A stretch of 64,000 nucleotides of DNA from Tricholoma matsutake (Eukaryota > Basidiomycota > Agaricomycetes > Agaricales > Tricholomataceae). Position 1 is the stretch's first letter. Each line of letters starts with the position of its first letter. Below, one piece after another: positions 11,402 to 22,437 of the stretch. The DNA is taken from NCBI GenBank assembly GCA_026075535.2, contig AP026549.1, positions 5,580,001 through 5,644,000 on the forward strand, given 5' to 3'. The position numbers and the translations under genes are program-made. The notes under the pieces are model-generated. The model did not search any database. It worked only from the letters and a program-made list of their open reading frames with translations, and had not been told where the DNA came from.

Positions 11402-11651
11402 GTTGGGGTGGTAGTCATTGTGGGTTGTTGTCATGAAGGTATGTAAAAAACCTAAAAGAGAAAAAGAAAAAGTTGGTTAGTTGAATAAAAGAAAAAGAAA
11501 AGATACTTGTAGCCCAAACAATGACTGGCATTGTTTGGGGCTGCTTGCATTTAGTCTCAGCATCCACCACCATTGTCAGCAACTCCAACTTGCTCTATGA
11601 GCAGTGGCTCACAGGCACAGTGGTGGTGTTGTTGATGTTGTTGGTCATGGG

Positions 11652-12758
11652 TAGTGATTTGAAGTCAGGTTACCCTAACTGGAAATAACCGGAACCTGAC
11701 TGAACTCTGACCAGAACTGACCAAACTTTTGGTCACAGTCAGGGCCTTTCATTTGTGTCATGGTTCAGTCAGGGAGACCCACGGCACTGTTGTGAACCGA
11801 CTCTGACCGGCTCTGACCAGTTATAACAGAGCTCAAGGGACTTAAAAAGATATAAGAATATAATATTAATAATACAATAAAAAACTATAGAAGTAGTTTA
11901 AAAATAACATAAGTGGGGCATGCCCAACTTTTAGAGTGAGGTGTTCAGAGGCTTATATAGGTTGGGAGAGTGCATGGACCATTTGCACCTATTTGGTAGT
12001 CATGCGCATATCAAATGATATTGGCAGATGTGTGCTGGCAGACAGAACCATTCATAACTCAATCAGTTGTGAACCGATTAAAAAACGGATTACGGTGTTC
12101 GAATCAGCGTAAAAATCCAGTTCAGACAGTATACAGAACATTCTAATTAAAAGTGATATAAACATTTTTAAGAAGTGGTGGGAACCCAGACTTCTATATA
12201 CTGTCCGAACTGGATTTTCACGCTGATTCGAATGCTGTAATCCGTTTTTTAATCGGCCCCCAACTGATCGAGTTATGAACAGTTTTGTCTGCCAGCACAC
12301 ATCTGCCAATATCATTTGATATGCACATGACTACCAAATAGGTGCAAATAGTCCATGCACTCTCCCAACCTATATAAGCCTCTGAACACCTCACTCTAAA
12401 AGTTGGGCATGCCCCACTTATGTTATTTTTAAACTACTTCTATAGTTTTTCTATTGTATTATTAATAGTGTTCTTGTCTGCCTCGTAGTTCATATAATAT
12501 AGAATATAAATAGATAATCCCTTTTTTTAATTATGGTTCTCCAGTCTGGTGACCAGTCAGAGCTGGTTAGCACCAGTTCTGACCTAGTTCAGCCAGAAGT
12601 GACTAGAACTGGTTCTATACCTGAACCTGACCGCTCCTGACCAGTTAGGGGTGGTTCGGTTAGGTTCTTAGGCAATTTGAAAGGCCAATGAACTGGTCAG
12701 GGTTCAGTTAGGCTAAAATAGGGCCAAAAACCGAACCTGACCAAACTTTCAAACACTA
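11652..12758. mobile_element. hAT-type non-autonomous element B, nested in A
   Basis: A 1107-bp element. The left end is TAGTGATTTGAAG; the right end, inverted, is TAGTGTTTGAAAG. It is flanked by perfect 8-bp duplications gtcatggg (11644-11651 and 12759-12766). Subterminal sequence is full of CTGACC/GGTCAG words, a different motif from element A. The centre is a long foldback (11864-12467). No coding capacity is evident. Insertion disrupted the first exon of element A's internal unit. Confidence 0.9.
11864..12467. repeat. Long imperfect foldback (arms about 270 bp)
   Basis: The left arm (from TATTAATAATACAAT at 11864) is the reverse complement of the right arm ending at 12467, through AGTTGGGCATGCC, CCTATATAAGCCTC, ATCATTTGATATGC and ATTCGAATCAGCG-type blocks. 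The loop (about 12140-12190) is short and unpaired. Each arm carries a TATATAAG box. It may be a separate foldback MITE that landed inside B, or part of B itself. Confidence 0.88.
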
Positions 12759-13790
12759 GTCATGGGAGTGGTGTCCGCAAGTGGCACCACGCTTCTGTTT
12801 GGGTGTGCAAACACAACCAAATGGTCCGCACACAGCCCAGGGTATATAAGCACTTGCAACCAGTTAGGACTGGTCTTTAGCAGTTTTCAATATATATATA
12901 ATGTGGGGCAACTGCAACTGCAACCACAATGAACTGAGGGCAACCGCAACCATGATGCAACTGGACCACAGTCAGGTCCAGTTCAGTTGCGGTCTTTTTC
13001 CAGTTCAATGAACTGGACTTTCAAACACTAGGTACGCTTGGCCCAGTCCCAAGATACGGCAATTTCTACAATGAAACAGGCTGTCCCAAGCTCAGAAATA
13101 GTCCAAACCTTACACATCTGGTCTTTAAATCGCTCATTCTCCTCCTTTGAATCAGTGATTGACAAGTAATCATTGACATGAACTGCCACAATAATGATGC
13201 TGGAGTCCGACCTGCGATAGTATATGCATGACTCACAAGATAGGCATGTAAAACCCCATTTAATCATCTGTGCATTAAGTGTTTGATTCCATATCCATCC
13301 ACTTTGCTTCATACCATATAATCCACATTGAAGCTCCCATACCCAGTCTTCCTTCCCAGGTTCTTCAAAACCAGATGGTTGCTGCATATACTGTACTTCA
13401 TCCCCAGGTAATAGCCCATACAAGAAAGCTGTCTTTATGTCAATCTGCTGCACATCCCATCCCAAGGAAGCAGCAATATGCAACAGGATCTGCAAAGATT
13501 CCATGTGTGCAGTCAGTGAGGTGGTTTTAGTATAGTCCCTACCATAGACCTGTTCATTTCCTTTAAACACAAGATGTACTTTCCATCAAACAGACTCCCC
13601 CATTTCATTTCACTTAATATGGAAAACCAGTTTCCTTTTTCAGATGTGTTTCCCCTGGGGTACCTTGACTCATGGAATTAGCTTGTAAACTCCCATGTCT
13701 TTGAACAATTTCAATTCATCAAGATAATCTTCCCTCCATCTTTCAGCATTGACAGTGTTCTTAGCCTCCTCCCATGTCCTCAGCTCATCT

Positions 13791-14327
13791 TCAAATTTGG
13801 AGAGACTCCAGATCAAAATCTGCCATCTCCAAGATCAGAGCCTGGAGCTGATGTGCCTGATCATCCAGACCAAGGTGATCAAATGATCGCTGTAGGTCCT
13901 CAATGACATCATGATCACGATCATGATTGATGGTCAGCAGATCATTATTATTGGTTGCAGGAGACGCTTGATCGGGGTCAAGTGATCGAGCAGCTACTAC
14001 AGCAGCATGATGAGTATGCCATGCCTCCTTGATGCATATGCTGCTTTCATAGGATTCCTGAATGGCTGTTGCCATTCTAATGGTGGTCAGACCACCATCA
14101 GGATGCTTCTCAGTATGGATAGGTATTTGGGAAGAGCGACGTGGAGGTACAGGGGGTGCTAGAGGTATTGAGACCTGTTCACTGTTGTTGTCGACCTCAA
14201 CAATGGGATCAAGGGTAGGAAATGGTTCATCATCATCATCATTACCAGGGAGATTTGTATGAGTGGGTTTATCATCCTGAATCCTTGTTGATGATGCTCG
14301 ACCAGGAAACCCAAACAAAACCCACAA
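13791..14327 (-). pseudogene. Copia 1 integrase-RT linker region
   Basis: A 178-residue minus-strand frame, acidic and Pro/Ser/Asn/Asp-rich, with no enzymatic motif. It lies exactly where copia polyproteins carry a poorly conserved spacer between integrase and RT. The frame itself is open, but the protein on both sides is broken. Confidence 0.6.
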
Positions 14328-15181
14328 TAAGGCCTTGAATGGTATAACAGTAGTTAGAGGAAGGTTGCAAGGTGGTACTAAATATCACCGCTGTTACCCA
14401 AGGTTAGGGAAATGACTTTAGAGAGGGTCTGATGAGGTTCGATGAGGTTCAAGAGTGTACGAAGTGCTGCAATAATGTTTGAGGAAAGTTCAAAGAGGTT
14501 TGAAGATGTTTGAAAATGTTTGAAGATGTTTGAAGATGTTTGAAGAAGTTTGAGGGGCTTATAGAGGATGAGGACAATTTCGAAAATGTCTGAGGATAGA
14601 CTATAAGGATGTAGAAAGGCTTTGAGAGGGGATAGATGATAGATGATAGTTTCAAGAAGCTAGTATGAGAAGTTCAAAGAAGTTTGGTGTAAAACACTGA
14701 ACTTCGGGACTAAGACGAGAGGTTTGGACTCGAGAGAATTGCTCTTAAATCAGACAATTGATGTGAGAGGATGATCTATTCTGTCCTTCTAAGTAGCTAG
14801 TACAAGGCTATATATGTTTGGAAGATATGGTACTTAAAAGGAAATAAAACATGAGGAATACATGAGGCAAGATATGAAACAATAAAGAACTTTGCAAATC
14901 ATAAAATAAATGAAAGATAATGAGAAGGGAAATGTATAGTCACAATTTATCATGGGTACCTGTCCTATTGATCCAATATATCATCAAGACATTAAAGCAC
15001 CACAATCACATCCTAAAATCCTGTCGTTGTGTCTCCCCATGTCCGGTGGTGCTCAATATGTGATGCACTAACTCATACAAGGTGTGTGCATGTGTCTGAA
15101 GGGCAGTGCAATAGGTATACAGTGGCAAAAGATGTTCGAGGTGCTGCAAAGATGTTTGAACCTACTTGAAGTGTTGCGAAG
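14328..15181. other. Unassigned insertion in copia 1 with 10-bp tandem repeat
   Basis: About 0.85 kb separates the integrase end from the spacer that should follow directly. It contains a 10-bp tandem repeat (TGAAGATGTT, five near-perfect units at 14501-14550) and dispersed TTTGAAG/TTCGAAG words (15130-15230). No coding domain, clear LTR pair or target duplication was found. It may be a solo LTR or unclassified insert, or an expanded native spacer. Confidence 0.4.
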
Positions 15182-16737
15182 TCATTCAAAGTTGCTCAAA
15201 ATTGTTCGAAGTTGCTCAAAATAGTTTCGGAGCAGTCTCATGGGGTTTGTAGGGGATGGGAGCATGTGTGGTGATGTGTCGATGCATTTGGAGATGTTCC
15301 CAAAGCTTAGATCACAAGGTGGACCTATCATTGTGCTTGTTGGCTCAGGATTTGGAGTAGAGGGAATGGGTGGTGAATGGCCATCATGACTCTTGAGGAA
15401 TCTAACATGAAAAGAACTGTGGACCCTCATTGTAGTCCGATCGTAGCACCAATATGATTTGGATTTGGGGTCATACCCAATTAATACACATTCAATCAAC
15501 CATTTGAAAATTTTTGGATTGTTTTTCTTAGGTATGAGGACAAAAGCACAACAGCCAATCTCCCACAAGTATGAATAGTTGGGTTTATGCTCATACCATA
15601 ATTCCCATGGTGTAATACCGTGTAGTGATTGTGTCATAGTCTTTGCATGTAAATGTGATGCTGTCAAGTAGAATTCATCCCATAGAAATGGTGGCAACCC
15701 TGAGTATATCCTCATAGTCCAAGCCTTTATTTTGCATAAGAGTCATCCTTATTTCACAGAGGTATTGACCAAGGAAATGATGTATAATTGTCGACTATAT
15801 CCATAACATATAAATTTTTGTCCTGAGATTTAACTGCATGGGGGCCCAATAAGTCCACCCACACCTTCTCCAACTTTCTTGTCGCCCTATGCCCTTTCCC
15901 CTCTTCATGTGTCTTAGGAACAGGAGTTTTGGTCTGTTTACTGAGAATGCAAGATTCACATTTAGAAGGTTTGGGTATGGAACTGGTAGGCACACCTGTG
16001 AGCATCCCCTTCTTGGCCATATCCAAAAGGGACTGATAATTTGCATGACCAAGATGGTGATGCCATATTTCCAGGTTGAGAGGCTTATGTACAGTGAACA
16101 CATGATCAGCGGTGGCAGAATATAGGTCAAGTGTGTAGAGCTTCTTGGAGAGTTGGGATCCCTGTGCAATGATTGCACCAGTAAATTTGTCAGTGATCCA
16201 ACATAGGGAATTGTCAAAATGGGCTGTAGCATTAGAGTCATCAGCCAATGTTCCCACTGAAATAAGTTGAACTGCTGCATTAGGGATGTAGAGCACATTA
16301 TGTAACATGATTGATGTGCCCCAAGCTATCCGCAATTTGATATTGCCAACTCTGACAGCAAGAATAGATGTGCTGCTGACACCTTTGACAGAACATGGGC
16401 AAACAGGACTAAGGGTGATGAAATTGAATTTTTCAGGAGAGATATGGACAGATGTGCCAGTGTCAATGATAAATGGATGATCATTGATGGATAATTGAGA
16501 ATGTCATGTCTGATTGAGAGGTTCAATGGATAATGCATCCAGAGATGGTGTAGAAGAATTGTGAGCTCAATTGATACTTGTTATCACCTCCTCCTCAATG
16601 ACAACCCATCCCTCATATTCTAAAACATCAGCAACTGTGGGGAACTGGTCATTAGTTAGCCCAGCAAAACCTGCAACATTGGCCACTGGTGGGGGAACCG
16701 CTGAAGCAGAATCAACCATGATGGTAAAGGCCCAACA
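15182..16737 (-). pseudogene. Copia 1 protease and integrase
   Basis: Minus strand, 5' to 3': protease motif FIIDTGTSVHIS (near 16470), then the GAG-pre-integrase zinc region (WHHHLGHANYQSLLDMAKKG ... CESCILSKQ) and the integrase core start (VWVDLLGP, near 15850). The C-terminal integrase part follows at 15715-15182 (ELWYEHKPN, CVLIGYDP). A frame break lies at 15716-15760. The upstream coding sequence is separated from gag by copia 2. Domain order is that of copia. Non-functional. Confidence 0.85.
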
Positions 16738-16742
16738 TTAAC

Positions 16743-17016
16743 TGTTGGAGCAGACTATATATGCTGCACAGGGGAAGAGACAACACATTCCTTACAACCT
16801 ACCTGGGGTTTAGTTAGACTTACAGCTAGGGTTAGCAGAGGTAAGAACACTGTATTCCTACTACGGTACAGGTTCTCCTTATATACATAATAATAAAGAT
16901 GTCACATGACTCAGGAATGTGTTTACCACATGTATGTGCAGTAAGCACAGTAACATGTGTATGCTGCATGTATTGCCTCATGTATGCAGCATGTATCTCA
17001 GGGTTTAATTTCAACA
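16743..17016 (-). repeat. 3' LTR of copia 2
   Basis: It is 274 bp and nearly identical to 22159-22432. The adjoining tract on the minus strand (TTTGAGGGGGGG, 17017-17028) is the polypurine tract that primes plus-strand synthesis. Confidence 0.95.
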
Positions 17017-17048
17017 CCCCCCCTCAAACTGTACAGTGCTCTAAGCAG

Positions 17049-20000
17049 CTAAGTTTGAATCTCAAAAGTAATTCTGAGAGAGTCTCTAAATTTCCTGAAT
17101 AGGATGGCACCAAGGTTCTTTGTGAACATGTCAGCCGGATTATCACTTCCAGGAATGAAAACAACTGTGACTTTGTCATTTTCTATGCATTCGCAGGTAT
17201 AGTGGTAGCGAATGTCTATATGTTTGGTCCTTCTTTCCTGAACTGGATTTGATCCGATAAAGATGGATCCCTGATTATCAGTGCAGATTGGTACGTGCTT
17301 TAGTATATATCCAAGTTCCTGGAATAAGGACTCTATCCACACTATCTGCTGACAAGTGTCAGAGAGAGCCATATATTCAGCTTCTGTGGATGACAGTGCT
17401 ACAGTTTTTTGTAAACGGGACTGCCAGCACACAATGCCACTTGCTAGAGTAGCAAAGTAACCCATTGTAGATCAGCATTTGACCATGTCAGCCGCCCAAT
17501 CAGAATCTGTGAAGGCCTGTAGCCCTTCAGATTTCTCTCCATCGTAGACAATATTATATTTCTGGGTTCCCACCAGATAGTGCATGATGTACATCACTTT
17601 GTCTAGATGTTCTTGGCTAGGATTAGCTGAGAATTGTGACATCCTGATTACCACATAAGCGATATCAGGTCGCGTTCCGAGCATCAGATACAATAAAGAT
17701 CCAATCACAGACTGATATTTTGATCTAAGCGCCGCGTTTGGCATCGCTGTGTTTTCTGATGGTTTGTAACCAGTCGGGAGTGGAGTGGGGGCAGCTTTGG
17801 CATTTGTCATCTTGAACCTCTCGAGCACTTTGGTGAGATATTCAGTTTGATCGAGTTTGACTTTGCTTGCAGTCTGGGTGACGCGCATGCCTAAGAATTC
17901 TGTGACTTTTTCAGTACTACGGCACTCCCAATGCTTCAGACAAGCATTCTTCTTTTCATCCACAAGTTTCTTGTTTTTCCCCATGAACAAGCCATCATCA
18001 ACATAGACCAGTGCAATAACAATGCTGCCTGTCTTGGGATCCTTGTGTATGAAAATGCTGGCATCGGAGCTGGCATGCACAAACCCAATGGTGCGCATAA
18101 ATGCCTCCAGCTCTTTCCACCATGCTAGTGAGGCCTGTTTAAGGCCATACAATGCTCGGCGTAAGTGCATTACTTTGCGCTCTTTTCCCTCGAGTCTGAA
18201 ACCCTTGGGTTGATCCATATAGATCTCCTCTTCTAGTTTGCCATATAAAAATGTGGTTTTTACATCTAGACCAGTCATATACATGCCTTCTAGAGATGCA
18301 AGTGCAAACATGAGGCGTACAGTCTCGTAGCGGACTACTGGTGAGAAAATCTCATCAAAGTCAATGCCTTCAACTTGTGAAAAGCCTTTGGCCATGAGTC
18401 TGGCTCGTTTTCTTCTGTCCGATTTCATGGAGAAAACCCATCTGTTTTTGATTGTTTTTTGATCATGTGGAAGATCGACGATGTCATAGACTTGTCACTT
18501 GCAAAGAGCCTCTAATTCTTCACGACAAGCCTGTTTCCACTCAAGTTGCTGCTGCCGTGGTAGGCACGCAATATCACAAAATTGGTTTGGAACTTGGCTT
18601 ATTTTTCTTGATGGATTGACTGCTTTTGACAACAGCCAGCAAATAAGCTTATCTCCACCTTCCTTGGTTATCTTTTTAATATAACCTGCTTCGTCCGGTT
18701 CCCCCATTGGGTGATCATATTCTTGATTATTGGAATTGGGCACACTCTCGTGGGGTGCCGAACTCAATCCAGCAACTGGTTCTTGTTGTTGAGATCGTGG
18801 TCGTGTTTGGTTATGATCTGAATCTTGACCCACAGATCTCTTCCAATATCAATCATGTGCAATGTCTCTCTCTATGTCAGAGGGGAGTCGCTTCTCTCCA
18901 TAGGTATTGCCAGGACAGTTTGGGATGTTCCTCTGCCTGCCTGATTGATGGGGCAATTGCTGCCATTCCTGTTGATCTTCACGTCTTGGACAAAAGTCCT
19001 CAGTGGTTACTGGAGGCAGCAGAGGAGGAGTGTCAGCCACATCATCATGTGCCTTTTGCTCACTTGGTACATCATCATCAACATCTTCCGATGATGGAGG
19101 AAGGGGCAGATTTTGTGGCAGTATAGAATCATCACCATCCGTTCCAGATGAGTGGTCATCATCTTCTGGTTCTGGATGTGGAAAATCACCAAGGTCTGTC
19201 TTGGCAGGAGTTTTAGCTCTGGGACAGCATGGGAACAATGTTTCATCAAATAGTGCCATAGCACCAATGAATATTGCGCCATTAAGTCGCATGAAACGGT
19301 ATGCTTTAATGCCATCTTCTAATCCAAGGTACGTCATTAACTCCGATTGAGGAGATAATGTGGTTGGACATTTTTCCTTGGGTAGATAGATGTATGCACC
19401 GCAACCGAAGACCTTCAGATTGTTTAGATCTGGGTGGACCTTTGTCAGGTCCTCAAAAGGTGTCAGCCATTTCAGGTGCCTTATTGGGGTTTGATTGTAT
19501 AGGTGTGTTGCATGTTCAATGCAAAATTCCCACCATGATTGTGGTAGACAAGCGGTAAATCACAGGGTTTGCGACTATTCCATTATTGTCCTTATGGCGT
19601 GCTCTGCATGCCCGTTCTGTCGGTGAACGTGGGGTGCAGACATCTCTATTTTGATGCCAAAATCCTTGAGCATATTTTGTAGCTCATGATCTTTGAACTC
19701 CCCCCCTGGATCAACACACCAGTGCTTGATTGTAGTGCCATACTGGGTTGAAGCCATTGCCTGAAATTGTCTAATCGCTGCAGCAGCGTCAGACTTCTTT
19801 CTAAGGCACTGGACCCAGATATGTGACATTTTGTCATCCAGAAATACAATAAAGTATTTATGTTTGTGGTACGATAGTACTGGGAGTTCCTTTAGATCGG
19901 AATGTATTAATTCAAAGGGTTTTGCTGCATGTGAATTTGATTCTGGAAAAGACTTTGAGGTCATTTTCCCTTCAGCGCACCCTGGACATATAATTTTGTC

Positions 20001-20800
20001 TTTAGGAATAATTAAATTCCTCAGGAATTTGATGGTGCTATTAGGCATTTTCCCTAGCACCTCTTTGGATGGGTGTCCAAGTCGCCTATGCCAAGTCAAG
20101 TAGTCAGCGACATAAATGGTCACAACATTGACCTTTTTGGTGCTCATTATATGAGTCCGAGCCCAATAAATCGTGTCACTTCTCCTAAGAGGGACACAAT
20201 GCATAATTGGGTTTCCTTTCTCGATAAATGAAATGTGTGCGGAGGAACCACGCACATCACTTCTGTCTTGTAAGAAGATGCCCATTGACATTAATCAAGT
20301 ATTAATGTCGGGTATGTAGTAGACGGGGTATAATTGCGTTTCACGCATCTCTGACTTCCCATGACATACTACCTGATGTCTAATGAAGACTGCTCCTTTT
20401 CCTACTATATGAGTAGTACCCATGGCTGTTTGGACCAAGGTAGAGTCCTTTCTCGGTAAAGGCTCATAGGAAGCGAAATCTTTCATTTCACCAGTGAAGT
20501 GTTTTGATGTGCCTGAATCCATGATCCAGTCTGTACCTTTCTTACAATTTCCATTTGCACACATAACACATATATTAAGATCTAAATAATTCCATGATAC
20601 ATTTAATAGCGGTAAAATTTCACATGAAAAGTTTGCTGTATTCATAGGAATATTAATCTTTGTGCTTGTGGCAGGGAAAAGGACTGACCTGTCATCATAC
20701 GCTCCCATTTCAAGGGGTTCATCAATGAGCATCTCGTCGACGGCTTTCCATACTTCCTCATCAGACACCGGAGGTTCGGATCCGAGGGAGACGATGTCAT
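17049..20800 (-). pseudogene. Copia 2 pol (protease, integrase, RT, RNase H)
   Basis: Minus strand in order: protease WIMDSGTSKHF (about 20520); GAG-pre-integrase/HHCC zinc region (WHRRLGHPSKEVLG...CPGCAEGK, 20090-19960); integrase core with FELIHSDL, VDPGGEFKD and HRQNGHAEH (19900-19600); spacer (19337-18495); RT with DVKTTFLYGKLEEEIYM and active site YVDDGLF (18428-17472); RNase H with STEAEYMAL and TDNQGS (17465-17049). Stops at about 19570, 18490 and 17470 and a frameshift near 20290 separate these blocks. RT and RNase H active-site residues look intact, so loss of function is due to nonsense changes. Confidence 0.88.
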
Positions 20801-21910
20801 CTTCTACCTCCTTGATTCTTGGTTCTGGTTCGATCCTCCTCCTCTTACCTTCTCACACTGTTAGGTGCTCTTCCAGCGGTCGCAGATTTTTTGTGATGTG
20901 CGGAAGATGCATTTGCTCGAGGGTGTCTCAAGCTTGCTGATATTCGGCGTAAACTGAATGAGAGGTAGAGGCCACGCCTGTATATGCCTGTGGAGGTGGT
21001 CAGCGGCGAGGATCCCTTGTGGGAGTGTGGTCGCGTTTTTCAATGCACTGAATGAGCGGCATTGGTGGTATGATGGTGCAATTACCATTTATGGTGGTAA
21101 AGGCACTGGAGGCGAGGTGGGTATGTTTCTCTTTAGGCTTTTCCTCCTTAGTCTTTTTGTCCCCGCGTCGTCCATGTTTTTGGGACGAATCTCCATTGTT
21201 GTTTTGCCCTTCTTTGGGCTGCCATTTGGGGTTTCCCCCTTTGCATTTGACAGCAGAAAGTTTGTTGGCCTGAGGCTGGCCAGCAGGCTTTCCTACTGCC
21301 GTGCGCCTTGAGGCTTCAGCGACAATGGAGTCCTTGACATGTTTAAATGTCAAGGCACTAGTAGCGGTCGTGTTAAGGACCATGGCGGACAAAGAATCGT
21401 ACTCGTGTGGCATTGCAGCAAGTAGGATCATTGCCTGAACTAGTTCGGGGATGGCAACATTGGCAGCCATGAGGCGCTTGAACTTGTCAGCCATCTTAGC
21501 AATCTCTGGTGCAGGATTTGCAGCCAGAATTTTGATTGCTATTGCAGACCTAAAGTCTGCAAAGAGTTGGGAGGGGCCATCGACACCATAATCGGTGCAA
21601 ATGAGGTCCCACACCTCCTCAGCAGTGTCCTTGTGTTGGCACGCTGCCGAATGGAGGGGGCCAGGCAGAGCACTAGGCTACCAATAGCCTGGTCATTTTT
21701 GTTGCTCCAGGTCTGGAGCTTGGCAGTAGCATCTGCTATGAGAGTAGTGTTCATCACCGTCAAAGGAGGCACCAGAGGCGGTTTGACTTCCGCCCCGCTA
21801 GTTATTTGCCAGAGGCCCTGAGACCTGAGCCATGCCTTCATGGAGTCAGCCCATTGAATGTAATTTGAGCCATCGAAAGTTTGTACGAGTTTTTCAAGGG
21901 TTGAAGACAT
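20800..21910 (-). pseudogene. Copia 2 gag
   Basis: It starts with ATG at 21910 (MSSTLEKLVQTFDGSNY, the usual opening of UBN2/gag-type copia proteins). The N-terminal block is followed after a frame break near 21590 by the second half (DFRSAIAIKI, MANKF-like helix, LLAAMPHEYDSL) and a Lys/Gly-rich basic tail that normally holds the zinc knuckle. The knuckle cysteines are not clearly preserved. The upstream leader runs from the LTR to the ATG. Not functional as it stands. Confidence 0.8.
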
Positions 21911-22146
21911 GATTATGTGGTGGCAGCTGTTAAAAGCGCTCAATCAGTCTTTTATCCAAGAAAACACATTTCACAATCTCAGGAAAAAACACTCCTTCAG
22001 AGTGGTTAACCCTAGTCAACCTAGGTTTTAAGTGCAGCTTGCAGGGAGTGCGATGCAGCCCACAAAGAGCGCAAGGTTATAATTTGGAGACGATGAAGTC
22101 AACATCGTTCGCAGCCAATTAAGGCGCATTCACAACGTGCCCAGCA

Positions 22147-22158
22147 GGGCCCATAACC
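22147..22158 (-). other. Copia 2 primer-binding site (initiator tRNA-Met anticodon arm)
   Basis: The plus strand here reads GGGCCCATAACC, the conserved anticodon arm of eukaryotic initiator tRNA-Met with its CAU anticodon. The minus-strand RNA is therefore complementary to the middle of that tRNA, the half-tRNA priming known for Drosophila copia. The same motif occurs at 301-312 and beside 23553. Confidence 0.75.
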
Positions 22159-22432
22159 TGTTGGAGCAGACTATATATGCTGCACAGGGGAAGAGACAAC
22201 ACGTTCCTTACAACCTACCTGGGGTTTAGTTAGACTTACAGCTAGGGTTAGCAGAGGTAAGAACACTGTATTCCTACTACAGTACAGGTTCTCCTTATAT
22301 ACATAATAATAAGGATGTCACATGACTTGGGAATGTGTTTACCACATGTATGCGCAGTAAGCACAGTAACATGTGTATGCTGCATGTATTGCCTCATGTA
22401 TGCAGCATGTATCTCAGGGTTTAATTTCAACA
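22159..22432 (-). repeat. 5' LTR of copia 2
   Basis: Partner of 16743-17016. TATATA lies near its inner end (minus strand TATATAGTCTG) and a second TATA-like run (TATATAAGGAG) mid-LTR; either could serve Pol II. Confidence 0.95.
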
Positions 22433-22437
22433 TTAAC

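Larger units (their letters stand above)
10680..12870 (-). other. Putative spliced low-complexity transcription unit in element A
   Basis: On the minus strand, a TATA box (TTATATACCC, near 12850) is followed by an exon rich in ACAACA words (interrupted by element B). Next come a hairpin (11512-11541, arms GCCCAAACAATG/CATTGTTTGGGGC), a donor GTATCT (11508-11503) and an intron with CTAAC and TTTTAG ending about 11455. A second exon begins GTTTTTTACAT and contains five 18-bp repeats encoding PTQHHH and long Asn/Thr/Pro/His-rich sequence; its largest frame is 222 codons (11418-10750). Element C has the same order of parts. A perfect-arm hairpin (CTCACAGGCA/TGCCTGTGAG, about 10655) lies downstream. 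Whether a protein is made is unknown. Confidence 0.5.
10422..13030. mobile_element. hAT-type non-autonomous element A
   Basis: A 2609-bp element in copia 1. Termini are inverted (TAGTGTTTGAGAGTCCAGTT left; the right end reads TAGTGTTTGAAAGTCCAGTT on the minus strand) and fit hAT YARNG. It is flanked by 8-bp duplications ggtatgct (10414-10421) and ggtacgct (13031-13038). Subterminal regions are packed with repeated AACTGG/CCAGTT and GACCAG words. There is no transposase. The interior holds a TATA-driven, spliced-looking low-complexity unit on the minus strand and the nested element B. Confidence 0.88.
9600..13790 (-). pseudogene. Copia 1 RT and RNase H, split by element A
   Basis: Minus strand. 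RT lies at 13790-13031 (blocks DIKTAFLYGLL and YGMKQSGWIWN; the usual YVDD box has become VHVNDY). It resumes after element A at 10413-10300 (TIALSQMALVDKIV), and RNase H follows at 10171-9602 (SEAEH-like block, CDNST, KHINIKYHF, MFTKAL). The eight bases duplicated by the hAT insertion (ggtatgct/ggtacgct) bound the gap, so the two halves were once continuous. Several stops are present. The altered active site means no RT function even if it were joined. Confidence 0.85.
16743..22432 (-). mobile_element. Ty1/copia element 2, nested in copia 1
   Basis: A 5690-bp element with 274-bp LTRs (16743-17016, 22159-22432) beginning TGTTG and ending CAACA, and a perfect 5-bp duplication ttaac (16738-16742, 22433-22437). 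PBS (22147-22158) and PPT (17017-17028) are present. Gag and pol lie on the minus strand and are largely readable but carry stops and frameshifts. The two LTRs differ at only a few sites, so it is younger than its host copia 1, consistent with nesting. Confidence 0.95.

Noticed and set aside
10750..11446. Long open frames (Gly/Val-rich plus strand; His/Pro/Asn-rich minus strand) read as separate protein genes
   Set aside because: They arise from GGTGGT-type low-complexity and an 18-bp tandem repeat; a repeat of this kind opens several frames on both strands. I describe them only as part of element A.
15754..16335. Copia 1 integrase frame as a functional host gene
   Set aside because: It is continuous with copia protease and RT fragments between matching LTRs and carries frame breaks on both sides.
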